The position numbers and the translations under genes are program-made. Below, piece after piece: positions 20,204 through 29,200 of a DNA stretch of 64,000 bases. The DNA is taken from NCBI RefSeq assembly GCF_001931675.1, contig NZ_CP014839.1, positions 2,666,001 through 2,730,000 on the forward strand. Reading direction: 5' to 3'. The DNA is from Pandoraea thiooxydans (lineage in GTDB: Bacteria > Pseudomonadota > Gammaproteobacteria > Burkholderiales > Burkholderiaceae). Position 1 is the first letter of the stretch. Every line of letters starts with the position of its first letter. The notes under the pieces were generated by a model. It did not search any database and had not been told where the DNA came from. It worked only from the letters and a program-made list of their open reading frames with translations.

Positions 20204-21271
20204 TCAGCGCGCGGCGCGCTTCTGGATCGCCGCTTCGCGCCGGGTGGCCTGCGCGACTTCCCTTTCCGCCTCGGTGACCAGATCGCGTCCGATCAGCACC
20301 TTCCATTTCAAATAAACGGGACGAGTCGCATCGACAAAGCGCTGCCGTTCCGCCGGCGTCAGGCGGGTCACCTTGACGCCGCGCTTGGCCATCGCCTGCC
20401 ACACGGTCTGACCGGAATCGAGCGTGTCGTCGCGCTCGAGCGAGACCTCCAGGTGCGCCGCGTCGATTGCCGCCTCCCGTACGATCTCCTGATCGCCTGT
20501 GGTCCAACTATCCCAGACCTGGCGGTTGACCACGAATACCAGTGGGTCCGCCATGTAATCCCAAAGCGTCACATAACGCTGGCCAAAGTTGAACAGCTTG
20601 GCGCTGCAGTAAATGGAAATGGGGTTTTCCTGTCCATCGATCTCGCGAGACTTGAGCGCCGGCAGCACCTGGGACCAATTCATTTGCGTCGGGTATGCGC
20701 CCAGTGCGGTGAAAATATCGTTGAATAACAGTGAACCGACCACGCGAAAGCGCAAGCCTCGCATATCTTCGGGAGTGCGAATCGGGCGGCGCGAATTACT
20801 CAGCTCGCGAAAGCCGTTTTCGCCCCACGCCAGGGGCACCACCCCCTGCTCCTCGATGCGGGCAAACAGCTCCCGCCCCACCCGCCCGTGCATGATGGCG
20901 TCCATCGAATGCGCATCGCGCAGCAGGAATGGCAACGAAAACAGATTGAATTCGGGAATCTGCGGCGACCAGTTGATGGTGGAGCCCACCGCCATATCGA
21001 TGACGCCCTGGCGCAAGGCGGCGAATTCCCTGGTCTGATCCCCGCCGACCAGCGACGCGCCGGTGTACAGTTTGATTCTGATGCGGCCCTTGGTCCGCTG
21101 GCGCACCAGATCGGCCCAGATCTGCGCGCCACGCCCCCAGGGCGATGTCGCGTCCGGCATGACCGACAGGCGATATTCGGGTTTATACTCCTGCGCCCTG
21201 GCCGGCCCTCCCGCTACGCCCAAAAGAAATGCCGCGGCCGCCAGCAGCAACCGCCAGCGGTGCCTTTGCAT
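20204..21271 (-). CDS. TRAP transporter substrate-binding protein, DctP family (orphan)
   Basis: Periplasmic solute-binding protein (355 aa). A signal peptide is evident: basic MQRHRWR, hydrophobic core LLLAAAAFLLGVAG and cleavage after ARA near residue 26. Family features are the ELFARIEEQGVVPLAWGENGFRE segment, RTPEDMRGLRFRVVG with the arginine that usually binds substrate carboxylate, and NWSQVLPALKSREIDGQENP. Such proteins feed a DctQM membrane pair, but none is encoded within the window, so the partner must be elsewhere. It is probably for a carboxylate; the exact ligand is unknown. Confidence 0.88.
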   Translation of the reverse strand: MQRHRWRLLLAAAAFLLGVAGGPARAQEYKPEYRLSVMPDATSPWGRGAQIWADLVRQRTKGRIRIKLYTGASLVGGDQTREFAALRQGVIDMAVGSTINWSPQIPEFNLFSLPFLLRDAHSMDAIMHGRVGRELFARIEEQGVVPLAWGENGFRELSNSRRPIRTPEDMRGLRFRVVGSLLFNDIFTALGAYPTQMNWSQVLPALKSREIDGQENPISIYCSAKLFNFGQRYVTLWDYMADPLVFVVNRQVWDSWTTGDQEIVREAAIDAAHLEVSLERDDTLDSGQTVWQAMAKRGVKVTRLTPAERQRFVDATRPVYLKWKVLIGRDLVTEAEREVAQATRREAAIQKRAAR

Positions 21272-21402
21272 GCTGACCTCAAGAAAATTTCGAGCGGCAC
21301 CCCATCCATTCAGGACCGCCGGTGCTCGCTTTCCGGTAACCAGTCGACATTATGCCCGTCGTTAGCGCCGCAGCATGCCCGGAAAATCCCGTAGGACTGC
21401 AA

Positions 21403-22179
21403 TCAGGCGGCACTCATGCCATCGTCGGCGGTCATGATGGCGCCATTGATGAAATGCGATTCGTCGGCTGCCAACAGCAGCAGTAAACCGTCGAGATCGG
21501 CCGCCGTGCCCACCCGCTTGCGCGGCAGCATGTCGATCAGCTTGCGCCCGGCCTCGGTTTCCCAATGGTGATGATTGATCTCGGTGTCGATATACCCGGG
21601 GCAAATCGCATTGACGTTGATGCCGTAACGCCCCCATTCGACCGCCATGGAACGTGTCATATGGATCACTGCGGCCTTGCTCATGCAGTACACGCCAATC
21701 TGCGGCAGAGCACGCAAACCGGCAATCGAGGCGATATTGATGATGCGATGTTGCTGCCCCGGCTGCCCCTTGGAACGCAAAATCATCCGCTTGCCGACTT
21801 CCTGGGCCATGAAGAAAGCGCCGCGCACGTTGGTGTCGAAGACGAAGTCGTAGCCCTGAGGCGTCACGTCCACCAGCCGCTCCGTGGTCGAGACGCCCGA
21901 GTTGTTGACCAGAATATCGATCGCCCCCGCCTCGGTTTCCGCATGCGCGACGGCCGCCCGAATACTGTCGTGATCGGTCACGTCGACACGCACCACATGC
22001 GCCTCGCCCCCGGCGGCCTCGATCTCGGCGCGCAGTTCCTTGAGCCGCTCGACGCGCCGGCTGGCCAGCACGACCTTGGCGCCGGCTTGCGCCAGCACCT
22101 GCGAGAACCGCATGCCCAGACCGCTCGACGCCCCTGTGATCAGGGCAACCTTGCCCTCCAGATTGAGCGATCGTCCCAT
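21403..22179 (-). CDS. SDR family oxidoreductase
   Basis: Classical short-chain dehydrogenase/reductase (258 aa). The NAD(P) motif TGASSGLGMRFSQ is at about residue 14, NNSGVS near 93, catalytic Ser in NIASIAGL, and the Tyr-x3-Lys in YCMSKAA near 165. The start at 22179 has AAGGAGAC in front and removes an unsupported 15-residue extension. The C-terminus INGAIMTADDGMSAA is typical of the 3-oxoacyl/3-hydroxyacyl reductase branch. It is divergent from the ETF-QO gene with a palindromic site between, suggesting a role in acyl or hydroxy-acid catabolism (inference). Confidence 0.88.
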   Translation of the reverse strand: MGRSLNLEGKVALITGASSGLGMRFSQVLAQAGAKVVLASRRVERLKELRAEIEAAGGEAHVVRVDVTDHDSIRAAVAHAETEAGAIDILVNNSGVSTTERLVDVTPQGYDFVFDTNVRGAFFMAQEVGKRMILRSKGQPGQQHRIINIASIAGLRALPQIGVYCMSKAAVIHMTRSMAVEWGRYGINVNAICPGYIDTEINHHHWETEAGRKLIDMLPRKRVGTAADLDGLLLLLAADESHFINGAIMTADDGMSAA

Positions 22180-22221
22180 GAATGTCTCCTTGCACCGATG
22201 AATTAGAGGCTTATTTTCACC

Positions 22222-22239
22222 CACGATCGAACGATCGTG
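22222..22239. promoter_or_regulatory. Perfect 18-bp palindrome, likely repressor operator
   Basis: CACGATCG-AA-CGATCGTG is a perfect inverted repeat (8-bp arms, 2-bp centre) in the 144-bp divergent region between the SDR and ETF-QO genes, 43 bp from the SDR start and 85 bp before the ETF-QO start. Size and symmetry suit a TetR-type dimer site able to control both genes. A second weaker inverted repeat, GGCATT-n7-AATGCC, lies at 22267-22285. Confidence 0.6.
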
Positions 22240-22323
22240 CTAAAAATACTTCTTTGCGAGGTGGCCGGCATTCCCGGAAAATGCCCGCAACCCACGAATT
22301 CTAACGTTAAGTGAGGAGAAACA

Positions 22324-23997
22324 ATGAGCCAGAACCTACTCGAGCAATATGGCCCGAGAGAGTCCATGGAATATGACGTCGTGGTCATCGGCGCGGGTCC
22401 GGCCGGATTATCCGCCGCGATCCACCTGAAACAATTGGCACAGGAGCAGAACCGGGAGGTCTCCGTTTGCGTGCTCGAAAAGGGCTCGGAAGTCGGTGCT
22501 CACATACTGTCGGGCGCCGTGATGGATCCGCGCGCCATGACGGAGCTGTTTCCCAACTGGCAGGAACTTGGCGCACCGCTCGACACCCCCGTCACGGAAG
22601 ACCAGTTTCTGTTCCTCAACGAGAACGGCAGCGCGCGCCGCACGCCCAACTGGGCATTGCCCGCATGCTTTCAGAATCACGGCAACTATATCGTCAGTCT
22701 GGCCAACGTGGTTCGCTGGCTGGGTCAGCAGGCCGAAGCGCTTGGCGTCGAGATATTCCCGGGGTTTGCCGCCGCGGAAGTGCTCTACAACGACGACGGC
22801 TCGGTCAAAGGCGTCGCGACGGGCAACATGGGCGTGGGCCGAGACGGCGAGCCGACTGAAAATTTCCAGCTTGGGATGGAGCTGCACGCCAAATACATGC
22901 TGTTTTGCGAAGGTGCCCGCGGACATCTTGGCAAGCAGTTGATCGCCCGCTACAAGCTGGCCGACGGCAAGGATCCGCAAGCCTATGGCATCGGCATCAA
23001 GGAATTGTGGGAAATCGATCCGGCCAAGCACAAGGCGGGGCTGACCATTCATACCGCCGGCTGGCCGCTCGACAGCAACACCTATGGCGGCTCCTTTCTC
23101 TATCACATGGGCAACAACCAGGTGTCGATCGGCTTCGTGGTAGGCCTGGACTACGAGAACCCCTACCTGTCGCCCTACGAGGAATTCCAACGCTACAAGA
23201 CCCACCCGGCGATCCGCCATTATCTGGAAGGCGGCAAGCGCATCGCATACGGCGCCCGGGCCATCACCGCGGGCGGCATCCTTTCGCTGCCCAAGCTGGT
23301 GTTCCCCGGTGGCGCGTTGGTGGGCTGCGAGGCCGGATTCCTCAATGCGAGCCGCATCAAGGGCAGCCACGCCGCACTCAAGACTGGCATGCTGGCGGCC
23401 AAGGCCGCGTTCGACGCGCTCGCCAGTGGCCGGCAGTTTGACGAATTGACCGACTACCCGCTGGCTTTCGAAAAGTCGTGGCTGCATGATGAATTGCAAA
23501 AAGCCCGCAACTTCAAGCAATGGTTCAAGAAAGGCCGCACGATCGCCACGCTGATGACCGGCATCGAGCAGAAGTTGCTCGGCGGCAAGATGCCTTGGAC
23601 GATTCATCGCACCAAGGCCGATCACGAATGCCTGAAGCCGGCCTCGCAATGCCAGCCGATCGCCTATCCCAAGCCGGACGGCAAGCTCACGTTCGACCGG
23701 CTCTCGTCGGTGTTCATTTCGAACACCAACCACGAGGAAAATCAACCGTGCCATCTGACACTCAAAGACCCGACGGTGCCGGTGGGCGTCAATCTGGCCG
23801 AATACGCCGGGCCGGAGCAGCGCTACTGCCCGGCGGGCGTGTATGAATTCGTCAAGAATGACGATGGCGCCGAGCGGCTGCAGATCAACGCGCAGAATTG
23901 CGTGCACTGCAAAACCTGCGACATCAAGGACCCGACGCAGAACATCGTGTGGGTGGTTCCCGAAGGCGGCGGTGGGCCGAACTACCCCAATATGTGA
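22324..23997 (+). CDS. Electron transfer flavoprotein-ubiquinone oxidoreductase
   Basis: Membrane-associated flavoprotein (557 aa) that passes electrons from ETF, reduced by acyl-CoA and amino-acid dehydrogenases, to ubiquinone. The FAD motif VVVIGAGPAGLSAAIHLKQL begins near residue 19. The C-terminal 4Fe-4S ferredoxin-like domain has CVHCKTCDIKDPTQNI preceded by a further cysteine in the RYCPAGVYEF segment, and ends in the usual VPEGGGGPNYPNM. Length fits the family (about 550). A strong GAGGAG lies before the ATG. A bidirectional terminator follows, so it is probably monocistronic. Confidence 0.97.
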   Translation: MSQNLLEQYGPRESMEYDVVVIGAGPAGLSAAIHLKQLAQEQNREVSVCVLEKGSEVGAHILSGAVMDPRAMTELFPNWQELGAPLDTPVTEDQFLFLNENGSARRTPNWALPACFQNHGNYIVSLANVVRWLGQQAEALGVEIFPGFAAAEVLYNDDGSVKGVATGNMGVGRDGEPTENFQLGMELHAKYMLFCEGARGHLGKQLIARYKLADGKDPQAYGIGIKELWEIDPAKHKAGLTIHTAGWPLDSNTYGGSFLYHMGNNQVSIGFVVGLDYENPYLSPYEEFQRYKTHPAIRHYLEGGKRIAYGARAITAGGILSLPKLVFPGGALVGCEAGFLNASRIKGSHAALKTGMLAAKAAFDALASGRQFDELTDYPLAFEKSWLHDELQKARNFKQWFKKGRTIATLMTGIEQKLLGGKMPWTIHRTKADHECLKPASQCQPIAYPKPDGKLTFDRLSSVFISNTNHEENQPCHLTLKDPTVPVGVNLAEYAGPEQRYCPAGVYEFVKNDDGAERLQINAQNCVHCKTCDIKDPTQNIVWVVPEGGGGPNYPNM

Positions 23998-24015
23998 TAC
24001 GTCCCATCGGGCAAC

Positions 24016-24057
24016 AAAAAGCCGCGAGGCCCTCAACAGGCCTCGCGGCTTTTATTT
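24016..24057. terminator. Bidirectional rho-independent terminator, ETF-QO / aroC
   Basis: An 11-bp perfect stem (GCCGCGAGGCC / GGCCTCGCGGC) with a 7-nt loop is flanked by A5 on the left and T-rich sequence on the right, between two convergent genes, so it can serve both strands. Confidence 0.92.
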
Positions 24058-24076
24058 GTCTGGCCCGCCGCGTTGT

Positions 24077-25186
24077 TCAGGTCGATTCGGGCGCGCGCGC
24101 GGCGATCACCGGTGTGTCGACCGAGACCTCGCCGCACTGGGCGCGGTGCCGCAGCGCGTGATCGATCAATACCAGCGCCAGCAGCGCTTCGGCAATCGGC
24201 GTCGCGCGGATACCGACGCAGGGATCATGCCGCCCGAATGTTTCCACCATCGTGGGCTGGCCGGCCTTGTCGATCGAGCGGCGCGGCGTGCGGATGCTGG
24301 AGGTCGGCTTGATCGCGATCGACACGGTGATATCCTGGCCGGTCGAAATGCCGCCCAGCACGCCGCCGGCGTTATTGCTGAGGAACCCGGCGGGCGTCAG
24401 TTCGTCGCCGTGCTCTGAACCCTTTTGCGCGATACAGGCAAAACCCGCACCGATTTCGACACCCTTGACGGCGTTGATACCCATCATGGCATACGCAATT
24501 TCGGCATCGAGCTTGTCGAACAGCGGCTCGCCGAGCCCGACCGGAATACCGCTGGCGACCACGTTGATGCGAGCGCCAACCGAGTCGCCGACCTTGCGCA
24601 GATCGTCCATATAGGTTTCGAGCCGTCCGACCACGTCGGGGTTGGCCGCGAAGAATGGATTGTTGCGCACATGTTCCCAGCCGACGAACGGCACGTCGAT
24701 CTCGCCCAATTGCGCCATGTAGCCGCGAATCTGCGTGCCGAATTTCTCGTTCAGCCACTTGCGTGCAACCGCGCCGGCCGCCACCAGCGGGGCGGTCAGG
24801 CGCGCCGACGACCGGCCGCCGCCGCGATAGTCGCGTACCCCATATTTATGCCAATAGGTGTAATCGGCATGTCCGGGGCGAAAGGTCTCGACAATGTTGC
24901 CGTAATCCTTGCTGCGCTGGTCGGTATTGCGGATCAGCAGCGCAATTGGCGTGCCGGTGGTGATGCCTTCGAACACGCCGGACAGGATCTCGACCGTGTC
25001 GGGCTCCTTGCGCTGCGTCACATGGCGGGACGTGCCGGGTTTGCGGCGATCCAGGTCGGCCTGGATGTCGGCTTCATTGAGCGCGAGCCCGGGGGGACAG
25101 CCGTCGATCACACAGCCGATGGCCGGGCCATGCGATTCGCCGAAGGTCGTAACGGTAAACAGAGTCCCTAGAGTATTGCCGGCCAT
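24077..25186 (-). CDS. aroC: Chorismate synthase
   Basis: Last step of the shikimate pathway: EPSP to chorismate, using reduced FMN (369 aa). Signatures are all present: [19 protein letters not shown] near residue 15, the [27 protein letters not shown] stretch around 103 and [18 protein letters not shown] near 318. The last 15-20 residues after the conserved core are variable. It sits between the ETF-QO terminator and, 55 bp upstream, an MFS-acyltransferase gene on the same strand. Nothing unusual. Confidence 0.97.
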   Translation of the reverse strand: MAGNTLGTLFTVTTFGESHGPAIGCVIDGCPPGLALNEADIQADLDRRKPGTSRHVTQRKEPDTVEILSGVFEGITTGTPIALLIRNTDQRSKDYGNIVETFRPGHADYTYWHKYGVRDYRGGGRSSARLTAPLVAAGAVARKWLNEKFGTQIRGYMAQLGEIDVPFVGWEHVRNNPFFAANPDVVGRLETYMDDLRKVGDSVGARINVVASGIPVGLGEPLFDKLDAEIAYAMMGINAVKGVEIGAGFACIAQKGSEHGDELTPAGFLSNNAGGVLGGISTGQDITVSIAIKPTSSIRTPRRSIDKAGQPTMVETFGRHDPCVGIRATPIAEALLALVLIDHALRHRAQCGEVSVDTPVIAARAPEST

Positions 25187-25241
25187 GCGTCGTTATTCGT
25201 GCAGATACGGAAACCGCCATTATGCCAGCGAATCAGGCCGA

Positions 25242-27152
25242 TCAGCATGGCCACGGCCCGCGTAACGCCAACACCTGTTCGCGCAGGTGCTCCGGCGTAG
25301 CGTCGGCGGCGCTCACCGGATCGCCGATCACGAGTTCCAGACGGTTGAGCAGGCCACGCCGGAAGGGTCGCGTCATCGCAGCACCGTCCTTGCGAGAGAA
25401 GAAGCTGCCCCACAGGCCGCGCAAGGCCATTGGCAATACCGGCACTGGCGAGCGGGACAGAATGCGCTCGACCCCGCGGCGAAACGGCTGCATTTGCCCG
25501 GTATCGGTCAAGCGCCCCTCCGCAAAGACGCATACGATCTCGCCGGCCTGCAGCGCCTGGGCGATCTGGTCATAGGCTTGCGCCAGCGTGTCGGCATCTT
25601 CGTGCGCGGGCGCGATCGGGATCGCCTTGACCGTACGGAAGAACCACGCCAGCAACGGAATCCGGAAAATGCGATGATCCATGACGAAGCGCACCGGACG
25701 CCGGATCGTGGCCCCGATCACAACGGCATCGACGAAGCTGACGTGATTGCAGACAAAAAGGCATGCCCCCTCGTCGGGCACCCGCTCTGCGCCCGTGACA
25801 CGAATGCGGTAAACGGTGTGCAGCAATAACCACATCACAAAGCGAATCAGAAACTCCGGCACCAGCAAGTAGATGTAGATCGCGACCGCGGCATTGAGCA
25901 GCCCCGTGACCAGGAAAATCTCCGGAATCGAGAATCCCGCATGCGTCAGCGCCATTGCCATGAGCGCCGAGGCGATCATGAAAAGTGCATTGAGGATGTT
26001 GTTGGCCGCGATAATGCGGGCGCGATGCGTCGGCGCGCAGCGACTCTGGATCAGGGCATAGAGCGGCACGCTGTAAAAGCCGCCAAACATCGCCAGCAGG
26101 AACAGATCGACAAGGATCCGCCAATGCACGCCTCGCCCGAGGAACTCCGTCACACCCTGCAAATGAGCAAGCACCGACAGGTGGTGACTGGCGAAATAGA
26201 GATCCATCGCGAACACCGTCATGCCGATCGAGCCGAATGGCACCAGGCCCACCTCCACCCGCCCGCCGGACAGGCGCTCGCACAGCAGCGAGCCGATGCC
26301 AATCCCGATGGAAAACATCGCCAGCATCAGCGTCACGACGTTCTGATCGGCCGACAGGACGTCCTTGCCGAAATTGAAAAAGGCGGTCAGGAAAGTCGCA
26401 CCGAGGAACCACAGCCACGAAATGCCCAGCAATCCCGTGAAAACCACGCGGCTTTCGCGCGCCAGCGCCAGATTGCGCCAGGTTTCCGAAAAGGGATTCC
26501 AGTTGATGCGCAAATCGGCCTGCGCAGCCGCGGACTCGGGAATCCAATGGGAAGCCACCCGCCCGGCCAGCGCCACCGAAAGACAAACGCCGCCGATCGC
26601 CAGCAAACCCGGCTCCCCTAGCCCGGCGATTTCACCGCCCGCGATCGTGCCGATCAAAATGGCGACGAACGTACCCATCTCGACCATGCCGTTGCCGCCG
26701 ACCAGTTCCCGTTGATTCAAATGTTGAGGCAAGTACGCGTATTTGACCGGCCCGAAAAGCGTCGAATGCAACCCCATCAGAAATGTGCCGGTATAGAGCA
26801 GCGGCGCGCTGTGCCAGTAAAAACCCGCGGTGCCGAGCAGCATGATGCCGATTTCGAGTGTTTTGACCAGCCGAATCAGGCGCGACTTCTCCCATTTGTC
26901 GGCAATCTGCCCACTGGTGGCGGAAAACAGCACGAACGGCACGATGAAGATGGCTGAAATCAGAAACGCCGCCGTTTTGCCGTCCACCCCGGCGAACAGC
27001 GCGGTATGGTAGGTCACCAGCGACGTAAAGGCGATCTTGAAAATGTTGTCGTTCATTGCGCCGAGAAACTGCGTCCAGAAGAAGGGCGCGAAGCGGCGCT
27101 GCTTGAGCAACTGGTATTGACTGGGGGACTGGCCAGGCGCGTTTTGCGTCAT
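25242..27152 (-). CDS. LplT-like MFS transporter fused to PlsC-type acyltransferase
   Basis: Two-domain protein of 636 aa. Residues about 15-420 form an MFS transporter of the lysophospholipid transporter LplT type (FFWTQFLGAMNDNIFKIA near 25, then about 12 helices). Residues about 445-630 are a 1-acyl-glycerol-3-phosphate acyltransferase-like domain with the catalytic NHVSFVD (H-x4-D) and FAEGRLTD motifs. Compared with Aas-type proteins the AMP-dependent acyl-ACP synthetase domain is missing. The likely job is flipping a lysophospholipid inward and re-acylating it, with the acyl donor made elsewhere (inference from domain content). Confidence 0.9.
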   Translation of the reverse strand: MTQNAPGQSPSQYQLLKQRRFAPFFWTQFLGAMNDNIFKIAFTSLVTYHTALFAGVDGKTAAFLISAIFIVPFVLFSATSGQIADKWEKSRLIRLVKTLEIGIMLLGTAGFYWHSAPLLYTGTFLMGLHSTLFGPVKYAYLPQHLNQRELVGGNGMVEMGTFVAILIGTIAGGEIAGLGEPGLLAIGGVCLSVALAGRVASHWIPESAAAQADLRINWNPFSETWRNLALARESRVVFTGLLGISWLWFLGATFLTAFFNFGKDVLSADQNVVTLMLAMFSIGIGIGSLLCERLSGGRVEVGLVPFGSIGMTVFAMDLYFASHHLSVLAHLQGVTEFLGRGVHWRILVDLFLLAMFGGFYSVPLYALIQSRCAPTHRARIIAANNILNALFMIASALMAMALTHAGFSIPEIFLVTGLLNAAVAIYIYLLVPEFLIRFVMWLLLHTVYRIRVTGAERVPDEGACLFVCNHVSFVDAVVIGATIRRPVRFVMDHRIFRIPLLAWFFRTVKAIPIAPAHEDADTLAQAYDQIAQALQAGEIVCVFAEGRLTDTGQMQPFRRGVERILSRSPVPVLPMALRGLWGSFFSRKDGAAMTRPFRRGLLNRLELVIGDPVSAADATPEHLREQVLALRGPWPC

Positions 27153-27214
27153 GCGTATCCTTACAGAGGGTCACCGGCACAACTTTGTTGGGGGGGAGGA
27201 AAGCGACGGCGCAC

Positions 27215-27242
27215 AAAAAAGCGCGCTTCACAGGCGCGCTTT
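27215..27242 (-). terminator. Rho-independent terminator after CBS gene
   Basis: On the minus strand AAGCGCGC pairs with GCGCGCTT around a short loop and is followed by six T, 19 bp after the CBS-protein stop and before the MFS-acyltransferase gene. Confidence 0.8.
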
Positions 27243-27260
27243 CGTCGGCGGGAGATCGGA

Positions 27261-27713
27261 TCACCCGGCGTTCTGCTCCTCTTCGGGCCAGTCACGAATG
27301 TAGGCCTTCAGCATCTTGTTCTCGAACGACTGCTCTTCGACAACCGCCTTGGCGACGTCGTAGAAAGAAATCACGCCCATGAGCATGTTGCTGTCCATCA
27401 CCGGCAGATAACGGGCATGGCGCTCGAGCATCATGCGGCGCACTTCGTTGACGTCGGTCTCGAGCGTGCAGATCAGCGGATGATCGTCCATCACCTTGCG
27501 GATCGTCGTGCTGCCGACCGAGCCGCCGTTGGCACTGATCGTCTCGATGATTTCCCGGAACGTCAGCATGCCGACCAGATTGCCGGACTCCATCACGACC
27601 AGCGAACCGATATCGTTCTGAGCCATCGTGATCACGGCTTCGTTCAGCAGCGTATCGGGCGTCACAGTGAACAGGGTATTGCCCTTCACTTTCAGGATGT
27701 CACTCACACGCAT
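27261..27713 (-). CDS. CBS domain-containing protein
   Basis: Small stand-alone protein (150 aa) made of two CBS motifs forming one Bateman module, at about residues 5-62 and 72-130 (SDILKVKGNTLFTVTPD and RKVMDDHPLICTLETDVNE). Such modules bind adenine nucleotides or S-adenosyl compounds and usually regulate partner proteins; no partner is apparent here. Start MRVSDILKVKG at 27713 has GAGGAG upstream; a longer frame is not supported. It ends in an acidic tail and is followed by its own terminator, so it is probably a single-gene unit. Confidence 0.9.
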   Translation of the reverse strand: MRVSDILKVKGNTLFTVTPDTLLNEAVITMAQNDIGSLVVMESGNLVGMLTFREIIETISANGGSVGSTTIRKVMDDHPLICTLETDVNEVRRMMLERHARYLPVMDSNMLMGVISFYDVAKAVVEEQSFENKMLKAYIRDWPEEEQNAG

Positions 27714-27901
27714 GATTCGCTCCTCATTTTGGGGTGGCAATGCCGTCACCATATTTTGACCGGCAGCATCAAGGCCATATTTCGATGCTAGCCGAAACGC
27801 CCTGAAAAATAAAGGCGAAACTGCCCTCGTCGCCGCGGCCGAATGGCAATGTTAGGATGCATCCTACTTCGACTCAAGCAGCCGACCAACGGCTTCCGAC
27901 C

Positions 27902-29188
27902 ATGCCCGCCAATCAATTCGACACGCTGGCCCTGCACGCCGGGGCCGCCCCGGACCCCGCGACCGGCGCGCGCGCCACGCCCATCTACCTGAGCACATCG
28001 TTCGTGTTTCGCGACAGCGACCATGCCGCCGCGCTTTTCAATATGGAACGCGCCGGCCACGTCTATTCGCGCATCTCGAATCCCACTACGGCCGTCTTCG
28101 AGGAGCGCATCGCCGCGCTGGAAAATGGCGTGGGTGCGATCGCCACTGCCAGCGGCCAGGCTGCGCTGCACCTGGCCATCGCCACCCTGATGGGCGCTGG
28201 CGCCCATATCGTCGCATCGAGCGCCCTGTACGGCGGTTCGCACAATTTGCTGCATTACACACTGCGTCGCTTCGGCATCGAGACCACTTTCGTGCGCCCG
28301 GGCGACCTGGCGGGCTGGCGCGCCGCGCTGCGCCCCAACACGCGCCTGCTGTTCGGCGAGACGCTGGGCAATCCCGGTCTCGACGTACTGGATATTCCGC
28401 AGATTTCCGCCATCGCGCACGATCACGGCGTGCCGCTGCTGGTCGATGCGACTTTCACCACCCCCTACCTGCAGCGTCCCTTCGAGCACGGCGCCGATCT
28501 GGTCTACCATTCCGCCACCAAATTCCTCGGCGGACACGGCACCACGATCGGCGGCGTGCTGGTCGATGGCGGCACATTCGACTTCGAGCGCTCCGGCAAA
28601 TACCCCGAATTCACGGAACCCTACGACGGCTTTCACGGCATGGTATTTGCCGAGGAGAGCACCGTCGCCCCGTTTTTGCTGCGCGCGCGCCGCGAGGGAC
28701 TGCGCGATTTCGGCGCCTGCATGCACCCGCAGGCGGCCTGGCAGTTGCTGCAGGGCGTCGAGACGCTGCCGCTGCGCATGGCCCGGCACGTCGACAATAC
28801 CCGTCGCGTGGTCGAGTTTCTGGCCGCTCACCCGGCCGTCGAGTCCGTCGCATACCCGGAACTGCCAAACCACCCCGATTACGCGCTGGCCAAGCGGTTG
28901 CTGCCCAAGGGTGCCGGCGCGGTCTTCAGCTTCAATCTGCGGGGCGATCGCGCCGCTGGCCGGCGTTTCATCGAGAGTTTGCAGCTGTTTTCGCATTTGG
29001 CCAACGTTGGAGACGCGCGTTCGCTGGTCATTCATCCCGCCTCGACCACGCATTTCCGAATGGACGCCGCCGCGCTGGCGGCGGCAGGCATCGGCGAAGG
29101 CACGGTGCGCCTGTCGATCGGCCTCGAAGATCCGGATGATCTGATCGCCGACCTGAAACGCGGGCTCAAGGCCGCCCAAAAATCCTGA
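27902..29188 (+). CDS. metY: O-acetylhomoserine sulfhydrylase (PLP-dependent, MetY type)
   Basis: PLP enzyme of the Cys/Met metabolism family (428 aa) that makes homocysteine from O-acetylhomoserine and sulfide. The PLP lysine is K207 in the segment VYHSATKFLGGHG; SRISNPTTAVFEERIAALE lies near 60. The insertion around DFERSGKYPEFTEPYDGFHG and the length near 430 favour MetY over the shorter MetZ (about 390), although automatic annotation could call it O-succinylhomoserine sulfhydrylase. The start MPANQFDTLALHAG at 27902 fits the family; an ATG at 27857 is also open, and neither has a strong ribosome binding site. A hydrolase gene follows by 12 bp. Confidence 0.88.
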   Translation: MPANQFDTLALHAGAAPDPATGARATPIYLSTSFVFRDSDHAAALFNMERAGHVYSRISNPTTAVFEERIAALENGVGAIATASGQAALHLAIATLMGAGAHIVASSALYGGSHNLLHYTLRRFGIETTFVRPGDLAGWRAALRPNTRLLFGETLGNPGLDVLDIPQISAIAHDHGVPLLVDATFTTPYLQRPFEHGADLVYHSATKFLGGHGTTIGGVLVDGGTFDFERSGKYPEFTEPYDGFHGMVFAEESTVAPFLLRARREGLRDFGACMHPQAAWQLLQGVETLPLRMARHVDNTRRVVEFLAAHPAVESVAYPELPNHPDYALAKRLLPKGAGAVFSFNLRGDRAAGRRFIESLQLFSHLANVGDARSLVIHPASTTHFRMDAAALAAAGIGEGTVRLSIGLEDPDDLIADLKRGLKAAQKS

Positions 29189-29200
29189 GAGACCGATCCC

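Noticed and set aside
22408-24036. 542-codon minus-strand frame over ETF-QO
   Set aside because: Antisense shadow of a well-defined flavoprotein gene with its own terminator.
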